A stretch of 48,491 nt of DNA from Paulinella micropora (GCA_009731375.1 BJOX01000213.1:438554-487044); one strand, 5' to 3'. Counted from the stretch's first letter, positions 1-13,143 are shown. A program made the numbers and translations. Notes: generated by a model from the sequence alone, not told the origin.

Positions 1-99
1 GGAGGGTGTGAATGCATGGGGCAAGGCACGGCAACGCAGCAAGGCACTGGCAAGGCATTGGGACCGACTGAAGCCCCTCTCCAACGTGCGCTCATCATG

Positions 100-322
100 T
101 GTTCCAGTTAGGCAACCCCGAAGAAGCGAAGATAGGGAGGAGACAAAACCCAGATAGGATGAGGATAGGATTAACATGAAGCCGAAACGGAGCCGAGTTG
201 GAACAGGTCAACTCAGCCCCATCTCGGCTCAATGTTAATCCTATCTTCAACCCATCTCGGTACTGTTTCCTACGAATGCTCACCTCAACAAGATCACCAA
301 ACCGGAACTGGAAGCCCCCAGG
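100..322. repeat. Imperfect inverted repeat (foldback), ~100-bp arms
   Basis: Two arms meet near position 210. The reverse complement of roughly 100-208 reads like 211-320, sharing blocks such as CATGTTAATCCTATC/AATGTTAATCCTATC and TCGGCT. Both arms keep a related open frame (NSAP-x-RL-x-VNPI outward from the centre), so this may be a head-to-head duplicated coding scrap or a foldback element. No transposase is visible. The flanks 1-99 and 323-570 contain no gene I can recognise. Confidence 0.5.
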
Positions 323-569
323 CATTTACCGGCAAGAAATTCGGCGAAAATGGGCTAACCAGGAAACCAGACCCAAACCAACAGCCAAGAAAAACGAGCC
401 AACCAACAATCCAACAGACAACCCCACAACCTGCCTGGCCGAACCCCACCGAGTAAATGCCCAGTTGAGAGTTGCGCATATCCCGGTGACCGCCCTCCCC
501 AAGCGGTCACCTTCGTGGGGAGAGGCCCAACCACCTCCTCTTCCCATGGAGTGCCATCTTGTGCACCCC

Positions 570-573
570 TCCA

Positions 574-630
<57 letters not shown>

Positions 631-702
631 TAATAATTTTAATAATAGTAGTAGTAATAATAATAATAATAATAATAATAATGATAATAATAATAATAAT
701 AA

Positions 703-748
<46 letters not shown>

Positions 749-867
749 TAATATAATAATAAGTGTGTATGTATGCGTGTATGTATGTATGTATGTATGT
801 ATGTTTGTATGTTTGTATGTATAACGATAATATCAATAATAATAACAATAATAACAATAATAATAAT

Positions 868-922
<55 letters not shown>

Positions 923-1109
923 TAATAATAATAGTGTATCTCCTGCCAATTGCTGAGCCAAAAGGCCATGTGCATCCAGTCCTCCATTCCATAAGGAAAG
1001 TCTCCACACCAATCGGTGGAATAAAGGAAGTGACGGCATAGAACATTACTCTAGGAGCTTTATACCAATCAGCCCATGGAAAGGACCGATGGCCTATGTA
1101 CTCCCTAAA

Positions 1110-1143
<34 letters not shown>

Positions 1144-1167
1144 TTAATAATAATAATAATAATAATT
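570..1167. repeat. TAA/ATA and TATG microsatellite tract
   Basis: (TAA)n runs fill 577-765 and 830-935, with a (GTAT)n block near 770-822 and another (ATA)n block at 1094-1167. A unique island at 936-1093 shows no gene I recognise. Long Ile, Asn or Leu runs in this tract are translation of the repeat, not protein. Confidence 0.9.
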
Positions 1168-1349
1168 TACGAGTTGTACAAAGTCGGCCGACTCCAACGG
1201 CAATGGCAACAGGTTCTCAATGAACGAAAAATGTATATGTATGTATGTATGTATGTATGGATAATGATAATATCAATAATAATCATTTACGAGTTGCACA
1301 AAGTCGGCCGGCTCCAACGGCAATGGCACCAGGTTCTCAATGAACGACT
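1165..1349 (+). repeat. Direct repeat of a 63-bp exon-like unit
   Basis: Two copies (1165-1228 and 1285-1348) share TTTACGAGTTG-ACAAAGTC and then a CAACGGCAATGGCA core, each followed by CAGGTTCTCAATGAACG. Both are open on + (YEL-KVGRLQRQW-Q). They are separated by GTAT and ATA repeats. The second copy continues into unique sequence up to the CA repeat at 1378. This resembles the exon-fragment duplications seen elsewhere in the window, but no host exon is identified. Confidence 0.45.
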
Positions 1350-1375
1350 TCTTGGTGGGAATCTTCTTATTCCCA

Positions 1376-1377
<2 letters not shown>

Positions 1378-1410
<33 letters not shown>

Positions 1411-1473
1411 ACACACACCCACCCACCCACCCACCCACCCACACACACACACACACAGACACACAGACACACA
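1378..1473. repeat. CA / CCCA microsatellite
   Basis: (CA)n, then (CCCA)n, then (CA)n with CAGA interruptions. From 1474 to 1850 I see unique sequence with no recognisable gene. Confidence 0.9.
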
Positions 1474-1858
1474 AGCATATGCAAGTCTTGCCTGAGATCG
1501 AAACGCTTCAAGTCATGGCTCGTTGTAAGGTCAGTCTAAGAATTCCGCCCACCCCAACTTCCGGCCACTTTGACTGTGGCCCCTCGTTTTTCACCGTAAC
1601 AATGACTGTCTATGAAAGTTGGGACATGAGGGGAAAAAAAAAATCCTCAGCTGAAATTCCCCGTTTTTCGCGGGTGGCCGGAAGCTTTTTTTGAGGGTTT
1701 TCAACAAATGACCGCTTCTTGCGACCAATGTGTTGGTAGCCGAAATACTTAGACAAACCTTACTTGAAGTCGTTGGGACTATCAACGTTCTCATGTGCAT
1801 GTGTCAGTGCATGTTGTCAGAAATTAATAAAGGGATAATGATAACAAAATGTTACCGT

Positions 1859-2045
1859 GATTCCCGTGAAATTTAGCGAAAATATTACCGAGGATATGAT
1901 TTCCGTGAAATTTAGCGAAAATATTACCGAGGATATGATTTCCGTGAAATTTAGCGAAAATATTACCGAGGACATTCAAAATGGAAAAATCGTGAAACTT
2001 TGGCCTAAGTTTTCTCTGTCGATGGAAGAACTACGAGAATTCTGA
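1859..2045 (+). repeat. 39-bp tandem repeat x3 inside a short open frame
   Basis: Three near-identical 39-bp units start at 1859, 1898 and 1937. Because 39 is a multiple of three, the frame stays open and encodes VKFSENITEDMIS three times, followed by KLWPKFSLSMEELREF and a stop at about 2045. No family is recognised. It could be a gene scrap or part of a mobile element. Confidence 0.45.
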
Positions 2046-2164
2046 AGCAGCTATTAAGAAGCTCAAGATGAGGGTTTTTTAGAAAATGCCCCAGCATTTT
2101 TACGTTTCCCATATTGATGGAGAAATATGAAATCATAGTTGGCCTTATTAATGCTAAAATGCTA

Positions 2165-2305
2165 TGTTATGCGGCTAGCCACAAATTTGAAGTGTTTTGC
2201 GGGCGAGCCGGGCCGGCGAGCCCGCAAAACACGTCAAATTTGGCACGCCGCACATGTAGTTTTATCGGTAACCTGACCACATTTTGTGGAGGTGATAAAT
2301 TGTTC
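2165..2305. mobile_element. Palindromic MITE-like repeat, copy 1
   Basis: Contains a long hairpin: AAATTTGA-GTGTTTTGCGGGC, a GC-rich loop (GAGCCGGGCCGGCGA), then CCCGCAAAACACGTCAAATTT. The same unit, with the same flank (GTAGTTTTATCGGTAACCTG and onward), recurs at 19039-19168. No coding capacity. The clear dispersed copy and foldback shape suggest a non-autonomous DNA element. Confidence 0.6.
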
Positions 2306-2394
2306 TTATGTGTGTTAAGACCTCTCTCCCGCCAAGCGCTCTAGCAACGCCTCCATATCCATACCTGTACATACATGCGGGATTGTGTATGTAA

Positions 2395-2503
2395 TATGTG
2401 TATGTAATATGTGTATGTAATATGTATGTATGTATGTATGTAATGTACCTTGCTGTGCCTGCATCAAGCTTAAATATCCCTCGTTAGCCTAAAGGTAGGT
2501 AGG

Positions 2504-2552
<49 letters not shown>

Positions 2553-2606
2553 TAGATAGATTAGATAGATAGATAGGTAGGTAGGTAGGTAGGTAGGTAG
2601 GTAGGT

Positions 2607-2645
<39 letters not shown>

Positions 2646-2683
2646 TAGATAGATAGATAGATAGATGGATAGGTGGATAGATG

Positions 2684-2748
<65 letters not shown>

Positions 2749-2783
2749 GTAGATAGATAGATAGATAGGTAGGTAGATAGATC

Positions 2784-2844
<61 letters not shown>

Positions 2845-2930
2845 GTAGGTAGGTAGGTAGGTAGGTAGGTAGGTAGGTAGATAGGTAGGTAGGTAGATAG
2901 GTAGGTAGGTAGATAGATAGATAGATAGAC

Positions 2931-2976
<46 letters not shown>

Positions 2977-2977
2977 C
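2395..2977. repeat. TATG, then GATA/GGTA/TA microsatellite tract
   Basis: Short (TGTAT) repeats at 2395-2443, then mixed TAGA, TAGG and TA repeats from 2490. Open frames on - made of Y-L-S-I or C-M-Y-V repeats are repeat translation. Confidence 0.9.
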
Positions 2978-3014
2978 CTGCAAAAACCCTGGTTGTCCTA
3001 GCGGGGTCAAACCG
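2978..3014 (-). CDS. Candidate micro-exon of unknown gene
   Basis: A 37-nt unique island sits between the GATA and CATA repeats. On - it has an acceptor (GATCAG) and a GTTATC donor, and encodes [12 protein letters not shown] in one phase. It matches the layout of the better supported micro-exons in this window. No neighbour or homology confirms it. Confidence 0.25.
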
Positions 3015-3021
3015 CTGATCA

Positions 3022-3307
3022 CATACATACATACATACATACATACATACACACATACATACATACATACGTACATGCATACATACATACATACATACAT
3101 ACATACATACACACATACATACCAACATACATACATACATGCATACATACACATGCATACATACATACATGCATGCATGCATGCATGCATGCATACATAC
3201 ATACATACATACATACATACATACATACATGCATGCATACATACATGCATACATACATACTGGCATACATATATACATACATATATACATACATACATAC
3301 ATACATA
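3022..3307. repeat. CATA/CATG microsatellite
   Basis: (TACA)n with TGCA interruptions up to the edge of the foldback element at 3308. Confidence 0.9.
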
Positions 3308-3417
3308 CAAGGACACAACAAAAACAAAGGTTGGCATTTGCAAACAAAAGTACACATCAACAAACAAATGTGTACTTTTGTTTGCAAACGTCAACTTTTG
3401 TTTTTCTTGTGTCCTTG
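3308..3417. mobile_element. 110-bp foldback MITE with TA flanks
   Basis: The ends are CAAGGACACAA and TTGTGTCCTTG. The two halves are reverse complements across about 49 bp each, including TTTGCAAACAAAAGTACACA and its complement, around a short CAACAAACAA loop. Both sides are flanked by TA, matching a TA target-site duplication as in Tc1/mariner-type elements. No ORF. Confidence 0.75.
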
Positions 3418-3419
3418 TA

Positions 3420-3498
3420 CGTATGTATGTATGTATGTATGTATGTAAGGTTGACAAAAGCAAACAACAGTTGACAGAAAGACTATCTATCTATCCAC

Positions 3499-3573
<75 letters not shown>

Positions 3574-3589
3574 CTTTCTATCTATCTAC

Positions 3590-3661
<72 letters not shown>

Positions 3662-3807
3662 GTATCTATGTATCTATCTATCTATGTATCTATGTATCTA
3701 TGTATCTATCGATCTATCTATCGATCTATCTATCGATCTATCTATCGATCTATCTATCGATCTATCTATCGATCTATCTATCGATCTATCTATCGATCTA
3801 TCTATCA

Positions 3808-3871
<64 letters not shown>
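3420..3871. repeat. TATG, then TATC/TCGA microsatellite tract
   Basis: (GTAT)n at 3420-3446, unique sequence to about 3480, then (TATC)n. A higher-order TATCTATCGATC pattern lies at 3708-3806. Confidence 0.9.
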
Positions 3872-4151
3872 CCACAGTGCTCTGTCGGTTTATACTAGAC
3901 TGTCGAACAGTCTCGAAACTCCATCTGCTTACTGGGCCCTCTGTAATGGAGGTGGGAGCTCGTTCTGCAAGGGGCGCTTATGGAACGAGCCCTGGCCCCG
4001 CCTGGTACTAGGGAGATTTTGGTATCGCCTGTATCAGTCCCTTCCGTGCAAACATCACGGCTTAGCTGGGCATCGGGTTAATACTTTACCCACAGACTTC
4101 CTTGGTTGACGAAATCAGAAGCTCCTTTTTTCTGACATTAGTCGATATCTC

Positions 4152-4152
<1 letters not shown>
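3872..4152 (+). mobile_element. Dispersed SINE-like repeat with TATC tail, copy 1
   Basis: A ~280-bp unit runs from CCACAGTGCTCTGTCGG to CATTAGTCGATATCTCATC and leads straight into a (TATC)n tail. Near-identical sequence recurs at 6628-6980 and in pieces at 7170-7533. Short, non-coding, many copies and a simple-sequence 3' tail: SINE-like. I cannot see convincing pol III boxes in this family. Confidence 0.65.

Positions 4153-4233
<81 letters not shown>
4152..4233. repeat. TATC microsatellite
   Basis: Pure (TATC)n directly after the SINE-like repeat's 3' end. Confidence 0.95.
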
Positions 4234-4282
4234 AAGAAAAAAGGAGATCACCCTGCAGCTGGGCGTCCTGCCCCACCCACTG

Positions 4283-4560
4283 CACACAGACATGCACATG
4301 TATGCATAAATAAAATAAATGGCAATCAAGATGGCGTCCTACTCTAATACATAATGCACACAGACATGCACATATATGCATGAATAAAATAAATGGAAAT
4401 TAAGGTGGCGTCCTACTCTAATACATGATGCACACAGACATGCACATATATGCATGAATAAAATAAATGGCAATTAAGGTGGCGTCCTACTCTAATACAT
4501 AATGCACACAGACATGCACATATATGCATGAATAAAATAAATGGCAAGTAAGATGGCGCC
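4283..4560. repeat. 74-bp minisatellite, 4 copies
   Basis: CACACAGACATGCACATATA and its following unit recur at 4283, 4357, 4431 and 4505, an exact 74-bp period. Each unit contains GAATAAAATAAATGG and GGCGTCCTACTCTAATACAT. No coding function is apparent. Confidence 0.85.
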
Positions 4561-4608
<48 letters not shown>

Positions 4609-4667
4609 CTTATATATATATATATCTTATATATATATATAGATATATATATCTTACATATATACAT

Positions 4668-4730
<63 letters not shown>
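4561..4730. repeat. CT and TA microsatellites
   Basis: (CT)n followed by (TA)n with CTTA interruptions. On - this gives meaningless Y-I runs. Confidence 0.9.
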
Positions 4731-4811
4731 TAGAAGACGTCGCGCCGTCGTGCTGCCATAGATAGATATGTTTGGTCTATCAGCTCTGCATATCCGAAGA
4801 CATAGGCATCC

Positions 4812-4883
<72 letters not shown>

Positions 4884-4895
4884 GATAGATAGATG

Positions 4896-5102
4896 AGATG
4901 TCGCAAAGGAATGTAGTCCTTGCAAAGGAACGCAGTTTCACATCAAACAGTAATTTGTGTACTGTGCATGTGTCCGGGATGGGAATCACGGGTAGACTGT
5001 GTTCTAGAAAAAAGAAGAGGAGGACGTTGAAGAAAAAGGCAGTCTAGGAATGGAGAGTGGGGAGGATAAGGAAGAAGGGAAAGAAAAGAAAGCCGTTAGT
5101 CC
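4896..5102 (-). repeat. Inverted repeat pair, left arm (~205 bp)
   Basis: Reverse complement of 5976-6190. Both arms contain CTTTGCAAGGACTACATTCC and GGACTAACGGCTTCC with a pyrimidine-rich stretch between them, and each ends at a TATC/GATA tract. A third, shorter relative is at 44006-44120. It is probably a dispersed element with a TATC tail, present here in both orientations. Confidence 0.7.
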
Positions 5103-5103
<1 letters not shown>

Positions 5104-5168
<65 letters not shown>

Positions 5169-5176
5169 TATAGATT

Positions 5177-5229
<53 letters not shown>

Positions 5230-5312
5230 GGTTGACGTGCTGCGCTGGTAAACATATCGCTTAACAAGCCTAGCATGGCCGCACCTACAATATACACACA
5301 CAGACCTATCTG

Positions 5313-5365
<53 letters not shown>

Positions 5366-5449
5366 GCATCTATCTGGTAAACATATCGCTTAACAAGCCT
5401 AGCATGGCGCACATACAATATACACACACAGACCTGTCTATCTATCTAC

Positions 5450-5498
<49 letters not shown>

Positions 5499-5523
5499 AA
5501 TCTATCAATCTATCAATCTATCA

Positions 5524-5574
<51 letters not shown>

Positions 5575-5575
5575 C

Positions 5576-5606
<31 letters not shown>

Positions 5607-5607
5607 A

Positions 5608-5691
<84 letters not shown>

Positions 5692-5750
5692 GGTAAACAT
5701 ATCGCTTAACAAGCCCAGCATAGCCGCACCTACATAGTACACAAACAGAC

Positions 5751-5828
<78 letters not shown>

Positions 5829-5876
5829 CATCTATCTCATCTATCTCATCTATCTGCTCTATCTCATCTATCTCAA

Positions 5877-5965
<89 letters not shown>
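5104..5965. repeat. GATA/TATC tracts with a triplicated 65-bp spacer
   Basis: Microsatellite blocks separated by three copies (about 5245, 5375 and 5690) of a unit starting CTGGTAAACATATCGCTTAA and ending near CACAGACC. The spacer plus its TATC tract was duplicated as a composite unit. Confidence 0.8.
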
Positions 5966-5967
<2 letters not shown>

Positions 5968-5975
5968 GCTCAAAA

Positions 5976-6190
5976 CACTTGGACTAACGGCTTCCTTTTC
6001 TTTCTCTTCTTCCTTATCGTCCCACTCTCCATTCCTAGATTGCCTTTTTCTTCAACGTCCTTCCTCCTCTTCTTTTTCCAGAACAGAGTCTACCCGTGAT
6101 TCCCATCCCGGACACATGCACAGTACACAAATTATTGTTTGATGTGAAACTGCGTTCCTTTGCAAGGACTACATTCCTTTGCGACATCTC
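5976..6190 (+). repeat. Inverted repeat pair, right arm
   Basis: Plus-orientation partner of 4896-5102, ending GCGACATCTCATC into (TATC)n. The pair could form a stem with a loop of about 870 nt. Confidence 0.7.
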
Positions 6191-6260
<70 letters not shown>

Positions 6261-6300
6261 GTATCTATGTATCTATGTATCTATGTATCTATGTATCTAT

Positions 6301-6376
<76 letters not shown>

Positions 6377-6476
6377 CGTGATAGCTTGAGCGATTATTTA
6401 CTGTGGACGTTCCCCAGGGAAAATCGTCCAGTTTTGACCTCAGCTCTATCTATTTATCCATCTATCTATCTACCTC

Positions 6477-6535
<59 letters not shown>

Positions 6536-6551
6536 CTCCATCTATCTATCA

Positions 6552-6627
<76 letters not shown>
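6190..6627. repeat. TATC/TATG/CTCT microsatellites
   Basis: Two TATC tracts around a short unique island (6377-6445) that shows no gene. Confidence 0.9.
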
Positions 6628-6980
6628 GAAATAGCGACGGGAAGCACAATCCTGTTCCCTCAGGGTGCCCTTTCTCGCTTGTTGAGCCCGGAATAAAACC
6701 CACAGTGCTCTGTCGGTTTATACTAGACTGTCGAACAGTCTCGAAACTCCATCTGCTTACTGGGCCCTCTGTAATGGAGGTGGGAGCTCGTTCTGCAAGG
6801 GGCGCTTATGGAACGAGCCCTGGCCCCGCCTGGTACTAGGGAGCTTTGGTATCGCCTGTATCAGTCCCTTCCGTGCAAACATCACGGCTTAGCTGGGCAT
6901 CGGGTCAATACTTCACAGACTTCCTTGGTTGACGAAATCAGAAGCTCCTTTTTTCTGACATTAGTCGATATCTCATCAGT
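6628..6980 (+). mobile_element. Dispersed SINE-like repeat, copy 2 (longer 5' end)
   Basis: Begins AAATAGCGACGGGAAGCACA, continues into the same CACAGTGCTCTGTCGG body as copy 1 and ends at GATATCTCATC. The added 5' part also occurs at 7170, so this is closer to full length. Sequence 6981-7169 shows nothing I recognise. Confidence 0.65.
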
Positions 6981-7169
6981 TGATCTCATCACTTACTCCA
7001 CGAAGTGAACCAAGGCCACTTGAGGTGTCACTGACCCTCCCTTGGGCTTGATGTTTTGAAATGGGTGCCATCTGTCGACAGACAGAGAATTAGGGGATGG
7101 TGTGGGTGTGCTGGGCCCGTGGTGGGGTGCCTTATGTGTGCCTAGCCATACGCCTATGAGTCACATGCC

Positions 7170-7533
7170 GAAATAGCGACGGGAAGCACAATCCTGTTCC
7201 CTCAGGGTGCCCTTTCTCGCTTGTTGAGCCCGGAATAAAACCCACAGTGCTCTGTCGGTTTATACTAGACTGTCGATGTCACAGTCTCGAAACTCCATCT
7301 GCTCTGTCGGTTTATACTATCTATCTATCTATCTCTGTCGGTTTATACTAGACTGTCGATGTCACAGTCTCGAAACTCCATCTGCTCTGTCGGTTTATAC
7401 TATCTATCTATCTATCTATCTATCTCCACAGTGCTCTGTCGGTTTATACTAGACTGTCGAACAGTCTCGAAACTCCATCTGCTTACTGGGCCCTCTGTAA
7501 TGGAGGTGGGAGCTCGTTCTGCAAGGGGCGCTT
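7170..7533 (+). mobile_element. Three nested, truncated copies of the same repeat
   Basis: Starts at 7170, about 7335 and 7428 repeat the CTCTGTCGGTTTATACTAGA block. The first two carry an extra ATGTC in GTCGATGTCACAGTC and are cut by short TATC stretches. The last runs into the assembly gap. Confidence 0.6.
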
Positions 7534-7674
7534 NNNNNNNNNNNNNNNNNNNNNNNNNNNNNNNNNNNNNNNNNNNNNNNNNNNNNNNNNNNNNNNNNNN
7601 NNNNNNNNNNNNNNNNNNNNNNNNNNNNNNNNNNNNNNNNNNNNNNNNNNNNNNNNNNNNNNNNNNNNNNNNNN
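7534..7674. other. Assembly gap (N)
   Basis: 141 N; interrupts a SINE-like copy and resumes in TATC repeat. Confidence 1.
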
Positions 7675-7675
7675 G

Positions 7676-7766
<91 letters not shown>

Positions 7767-7767
7767 G

Positions 7768-7814
<47 letters not shown>

Positions 7815-7975
7815 GTCACTAGTAGAGCTAAAACCTACCTACCTGCCCACCTACCTACCTACCTTACCTACCTACCTACCTTACCTACCTACCTTACCTA
7901 CCTACCTTACCTACCTGCCTTACCTACCTGCCTTACCTACCTACCTTAACCTATCTTAGCTACCTATCTACCTAA
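7675..7975. repeat. TATC and CCTA microsatellites
   Basis: (TATC)n to 7815, then (CCTA)n with TTAC interruptions. Confidence 0.9.
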
Positions 7976-8090
7976 GGCGAGGGCTTTCAAATGATGTGCT
8001 CAGCATGTTCAAATCTCGAGTATTGATATCGAAGTGTGAGTTAATGATGATAGGCATGCATGGTCGTCCCGCGCGCAAGCTGCAGTGACG

Positions 8091-8093
<3 letters not shown>

Positions 8094-8169
<76 letters not shown>

Positions 8170-8170
8170 T
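8094..8170. repeat. TA and GA microsatellites
   Basis: (TA)n then (GA)n. The stretches 7976-8093 and 8171-8640 are mostly unique, with GT runs and a GGAA-rich stretch (8461-8515). No gene seen. Confidence 0.85.
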
Positions 8171-8639
8171 GGACCATGCATGCTGCCCTCACCACCTGCA
8201 TACACCAACCATACATTTGTGTCTCTGTGTGTGTGTGTGTGTGTCTGTGTGTTTGCCTGTATTGTTGTTGTCGGTGTCCGCACGGTGGTCAGTCGGTACA
8301 TATAGTCAATCTTCATCTTTACCCTGTTAACTTCTTTACTTATATACTTGTTTAGGTGTTTGTTTGGCTGTGTTCGTTGTCGATGTGTTGCGCGCGGTGG
8401 CCAGTTGAGTTAGGGTTAGGGCCCATTGTTAAACGGTGGGTAGGTAGGTAGGTAGGTAGGTTGAAGGAAGGAAAAGGATGGAAAGAAGGGAAAAGGAAGG
8501 AAAGAAGGAAGGAACGACCAACCATACATGTGTGTGTGGGTGTTTGCCTGTGTTTGTTGCCGGTGTGTTTTGCGTATTGGCCAATCGTGCCCCGCAGTCC
8601 ACACACTTACCTTGCCGATCCATCTGCCGCTCCTCCTTT

Positions 8640-9336
<697 letters not shown>

Positions 9337-9347
9337 GCAAGTGTTAC

Positions 9348-9429
9348 GTGGCAATCCGGGCACATTGCCCGTGCAGTAGCCGGTCGCGCGCCCGCTAAGT
9401 GCCCGAACTGCATATCCTCGAAAGACATC
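9348..9429 (-). CDS. Candidate exon, unknown gene (CPDC motif)
   Basis: A GC-richer island between GATAA and GGTA repeats. On - it has a good acceptor (CATACGCAG) and a GTAACA donor. One frame reads MSFEDMQFGHLAGA and ends AMCPDCH, with a CxxC pair that could bind zinc. A second frame is also open, so the phase is not fixed. No family is recognised. Confidence 0.4.
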
Positions 9430-9475
9430 CTGCGTATGTAAGTACTTATGTATAGGTATGTATTTTTGACATAAG

Positions 9476-9612
9476 GTAGGTAGGTAGGTTGGTATGCAGG
9501 TAGGTAGGTAGGTAGGTAGGCAGGTAGGTAGGTAGGTAGGTAGGTAGGGTAGGTATAGGTAGGTAGGTAGGTAGGCAAGAGTGGCAAGGCAGGCAAGCAG
9601 GCAGGCAGGTAT
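9476..9612. repeat. GGTA microsatellite
   Basis: (TAGG)n with CAGG interruptions. The unique stretch 9613-9895 has an open + frame but no recognisable family or splice context. Confidence 0.85.
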
Positions 9613-9897
9613 GGGTAGGTACAGAATACAGACCTTCTTGCAAGGACAAATATTATGCATACACCCATAACAGCATGCATGCTGTCAGTATATCGATACA
9701 GGCAGGGTACATTCAACAATTGCAAGGGAAATGTAGAGAACATGCAAAAACGGATTGCCTACATACGCAAACACAAACATACATAGATTTCTGGAACGTT
9801 TCACGCGATCAGCTTCGCGACCAAGGTTTTGGAAGTTGTGGTCGTTCAACAACAGGGTTCGTTCATGATGCGGTAGAGAAAGGCAGTAGTAGAGTTT

Positions 9898-10522
<625 letters not shown>

Positions 10523-10524
10523 AA

Positions 10525-10649
10525 ATTTAATTAAAGTAATTACACCAATGGCATGATGGTGCATGGATAACGGCCTTCAAACCCACTGAAAGACAAGTAA
10601 TAGATGTCTAATCATTTCCGGCCGACTCGGGACGTTGTTCTTGTTGTTC

Positions 10650-10696
<47 letters not shown>

Positions 10697-12129
10697 CAAT
10701 TTAATAATAATGATAATTAATTTAAACAAAGTGATTAAAATGTTGTTGTTGTTGTTGTTGTTGTTGTAAATTTAATTACAGTAATTAAACCAGTGGCATG
10801 ATGGTGCATGGATAACGGCCTTAAACCCACTTAAAGACAAGTAGATGTTGTTGTTGTTGTTGTTGTTGTTGTTCAATTTAATTATAAAATTTAGACAAAA
10901 TGATTAAATTATGTTGTTTTTGTTGTTGTTGTTGTTGTTGTTGAATTTAATAATAATAAAACTTAAACAAAGTACTTAAAATGCAAGATGGTGTGTTGTT
11001 GTTGTTGTTGTTGTTGTTGCTGCTGCTGCTGTTGTTGCTGTTGTTGTTCAATTTAATTAATAATCAATAACTAGTTGGAGTGTGGAAATCGACCAAACAG
11101 TAATAAAGTAAAATATTAATGCCACTTTCATCCCCGGCCGTTGGGACACCAGAGCTAATCATTGAGCTATAGAACTTCAGAGCTCAGAAACAAATAATAA
11201 AGAAAGAGGAAGGGAGCTAAGAGGAACTACAGCAGAACAACAAGAGGAAGGAAGAGAAAGCTGGGAGAGCAAGAGGTGTTGTTGTTGTTGTTGTTGTTGT
11301 TGTTGAATTTAATCAAAGTAACTAAATCTGAGGTGCGTGGCTAACGGCCTTTGAGTGCGACTTAAAGACAAGTAATAAATGTCTAATCATCCCCAGCCGA
11401 CTCGGGACGCCAGAGCATGCTCACTGTACTATAGGACTCTAGAGCTCAGAAACAAGAAATAAAGAAAGAGGAAAAAACGAGCGGAAGAGCATGCGCTATA
11501 GTAGAACAACAACAAAAGAGGGAGAAGAGGAAAGATAGCGAAGAGAGCAGGCAAGCCGTGGGAGAAGAACTAGTCCGTGGAGACGGGAGAAGTGGAAGAG
11601 AGGGGGAAGATGGAGGGGGAGGAGAGACTCGCCGTGGTCAATGATAAAACAGTCTGAGCAACAAGTTAGAAGCTCGCGTGTGAGACGAACAACTCGAATG
11701 GAGCAAGCAGACACCAATTAGTCACAGGCGCTGGAGGCCGAAGGAAAGAGCTGTCTAACACCTTCAAGGTCAGAAAAGGCGAGGAGTCACAATCTAGCAT
11801 TCAAGCAGGTGGTAAGGAGCCCCATGGCCGCCAAGATAGCCTGCAAGTGGATCATGGGCCCACCTTCTGAACCTAGGGCTGTGACGCCAAGGCAAAGGGA
11901 AACTGGAAAAAGTTAGGGGGTGGGGTGCCCCATCCGCTGACCCTAGAGAAGGGAAGGCTGTGAGAGAAGGATCACTCCCTAGCACACTAGCTGGGCCATA
12001 GTAGACGTCTGGTTGCGGGGTGAGAGAAGGGGCGAGCTGAAGGCTGTGACAGTGATGTCACAGACAGCACATGGAAGGAAGGAGAGGGAGGAAGAGATAG
12101 GGAAAGAAAAGAAACAGGAGAGAAATAGT

Positions 12130-12180
<51 letters not shown>

Positions 12181-12265
12181 GTTGTTGTTGTTGTTGTTGT
12201 TGTTTTTGCTGCTGCTGTTGTTGTTGTTATTATTATTATTGTTGTTGTTCAATTTAATTATTATT

Positions 12266-12298
<33 letters not shown>

Positions 12299-12575
12299 CA
12301 CATTAAAGTAACTAAATCAATGGCAATATGGTGCGTGGCTAACGGCCATAGGAGTCTAGAGCTCAGCAATAAAAAATGTAGATAGAGAAAAAAAAGAGCA
12401 GAAGAGCATGCACTATAGTAGAACAACAACAAAGGAGGGAGAAGAGGAATCGAAAGTCATCGAAGAGGGCGGACAAGCCAAGGGAAGAGAACTGTTGTTG
12501 TTGTTGTTGTTGTTGTTGTTGCTGTTGCTGTTGCTGTTGCTGTCGTTGTTGTTGTTGCTGTTGCGGTTGCTGTCG

Positions 12576-12620
<45 letters not shown>

Positions 12621-12702
12621 GTTGTTGTTGTTGTTGTTATTGTGTTGTTGTTGTTGTTGTTGTTTAATTTTATTAATATTCAATAACTTTTGTCGTTGTT
12701 GT

Positions 12703-12740
<38 letters not shown>

Positions 12741-12867
12741 CAATCTAATAAATAATCAGTAACTAGTTGGAGTGTGGCTGTCAACCAAACTATAGTAAAA
12801 AAAGATGCCACTTACATGCCCGGCCGTTGGGCATCAGAGCTAATTCAGTGAGCTAAAGAACTTCAGA
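10525..12867 (-). mobile_element. Cluster of tRNA-like SINE copies with AAC tails
   Basis: At least six partial copies (about 10525-10634, 10772-10846, 11070-11190, 11304-11456, 12302-12366, 12770-12867), each next to a (GTT)n run. Read on -, they contain TATAGCTCAGTGAG (close to a pol III A box, as in a tRNA D-arm), then GGACGCC.. and GATTAGACATTTATTACTTG, and finish in TTGAAC(AAC)n. A clear B box is not visible. Another copy is at 22945-23024. The spacer 11457-12170 is unique or purine-rich and contains no gene I recognise. Confidence 0.6.
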
Positions 12868-13080
12868 GCTAGAGGGAGAAGAGGAAGGTGCTGTTGTTGT
12901 TGTTGCTGCTGCTGCTGTTGTTGTTGTTGTTGTTGCTGTTGTTGTGTTATTGTTTGTTATTGCTGTTTGCTGTTGTTGGTGTTGTTGGTGTTGTTATCGT
13001 TGTTGTTATCGTTGTTGTTGTTGTTGTCGTCGTCGTCGTCGTTGTTGTTGTCATTGTCGTTGTTCTTGTTGTTGTTGAGT
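12175..13080. repeat. GA and GTT microsatellites between SINE copies
   Basis: (AG)n at 12142-12178, then GTT-type tracts at 12178-12299, 12493-12665, 12692-12740 and 12890-13078. These tracts are interleaved with the SINE fragments. Confidence 0.85.
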
Positions 13081-13142
13081 TCAATTAATATTCAATAATT
13101 AGTTGGAGTGTGGCTATCACCCAATTACACTACTTCTACTAC

Positions 13143-13143
<1 letters not shown>

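Noticed and set aside
2484-4109. Long open frames rich in Y-L-S-I, C-M-Y-V or H-T-Y-I repeats (also many elsewhere)
   Set aside because: A 4-nt repeat such as TATC has no stop in any frame of one strand, so long frames arise automatically. Composition is pure repeat.
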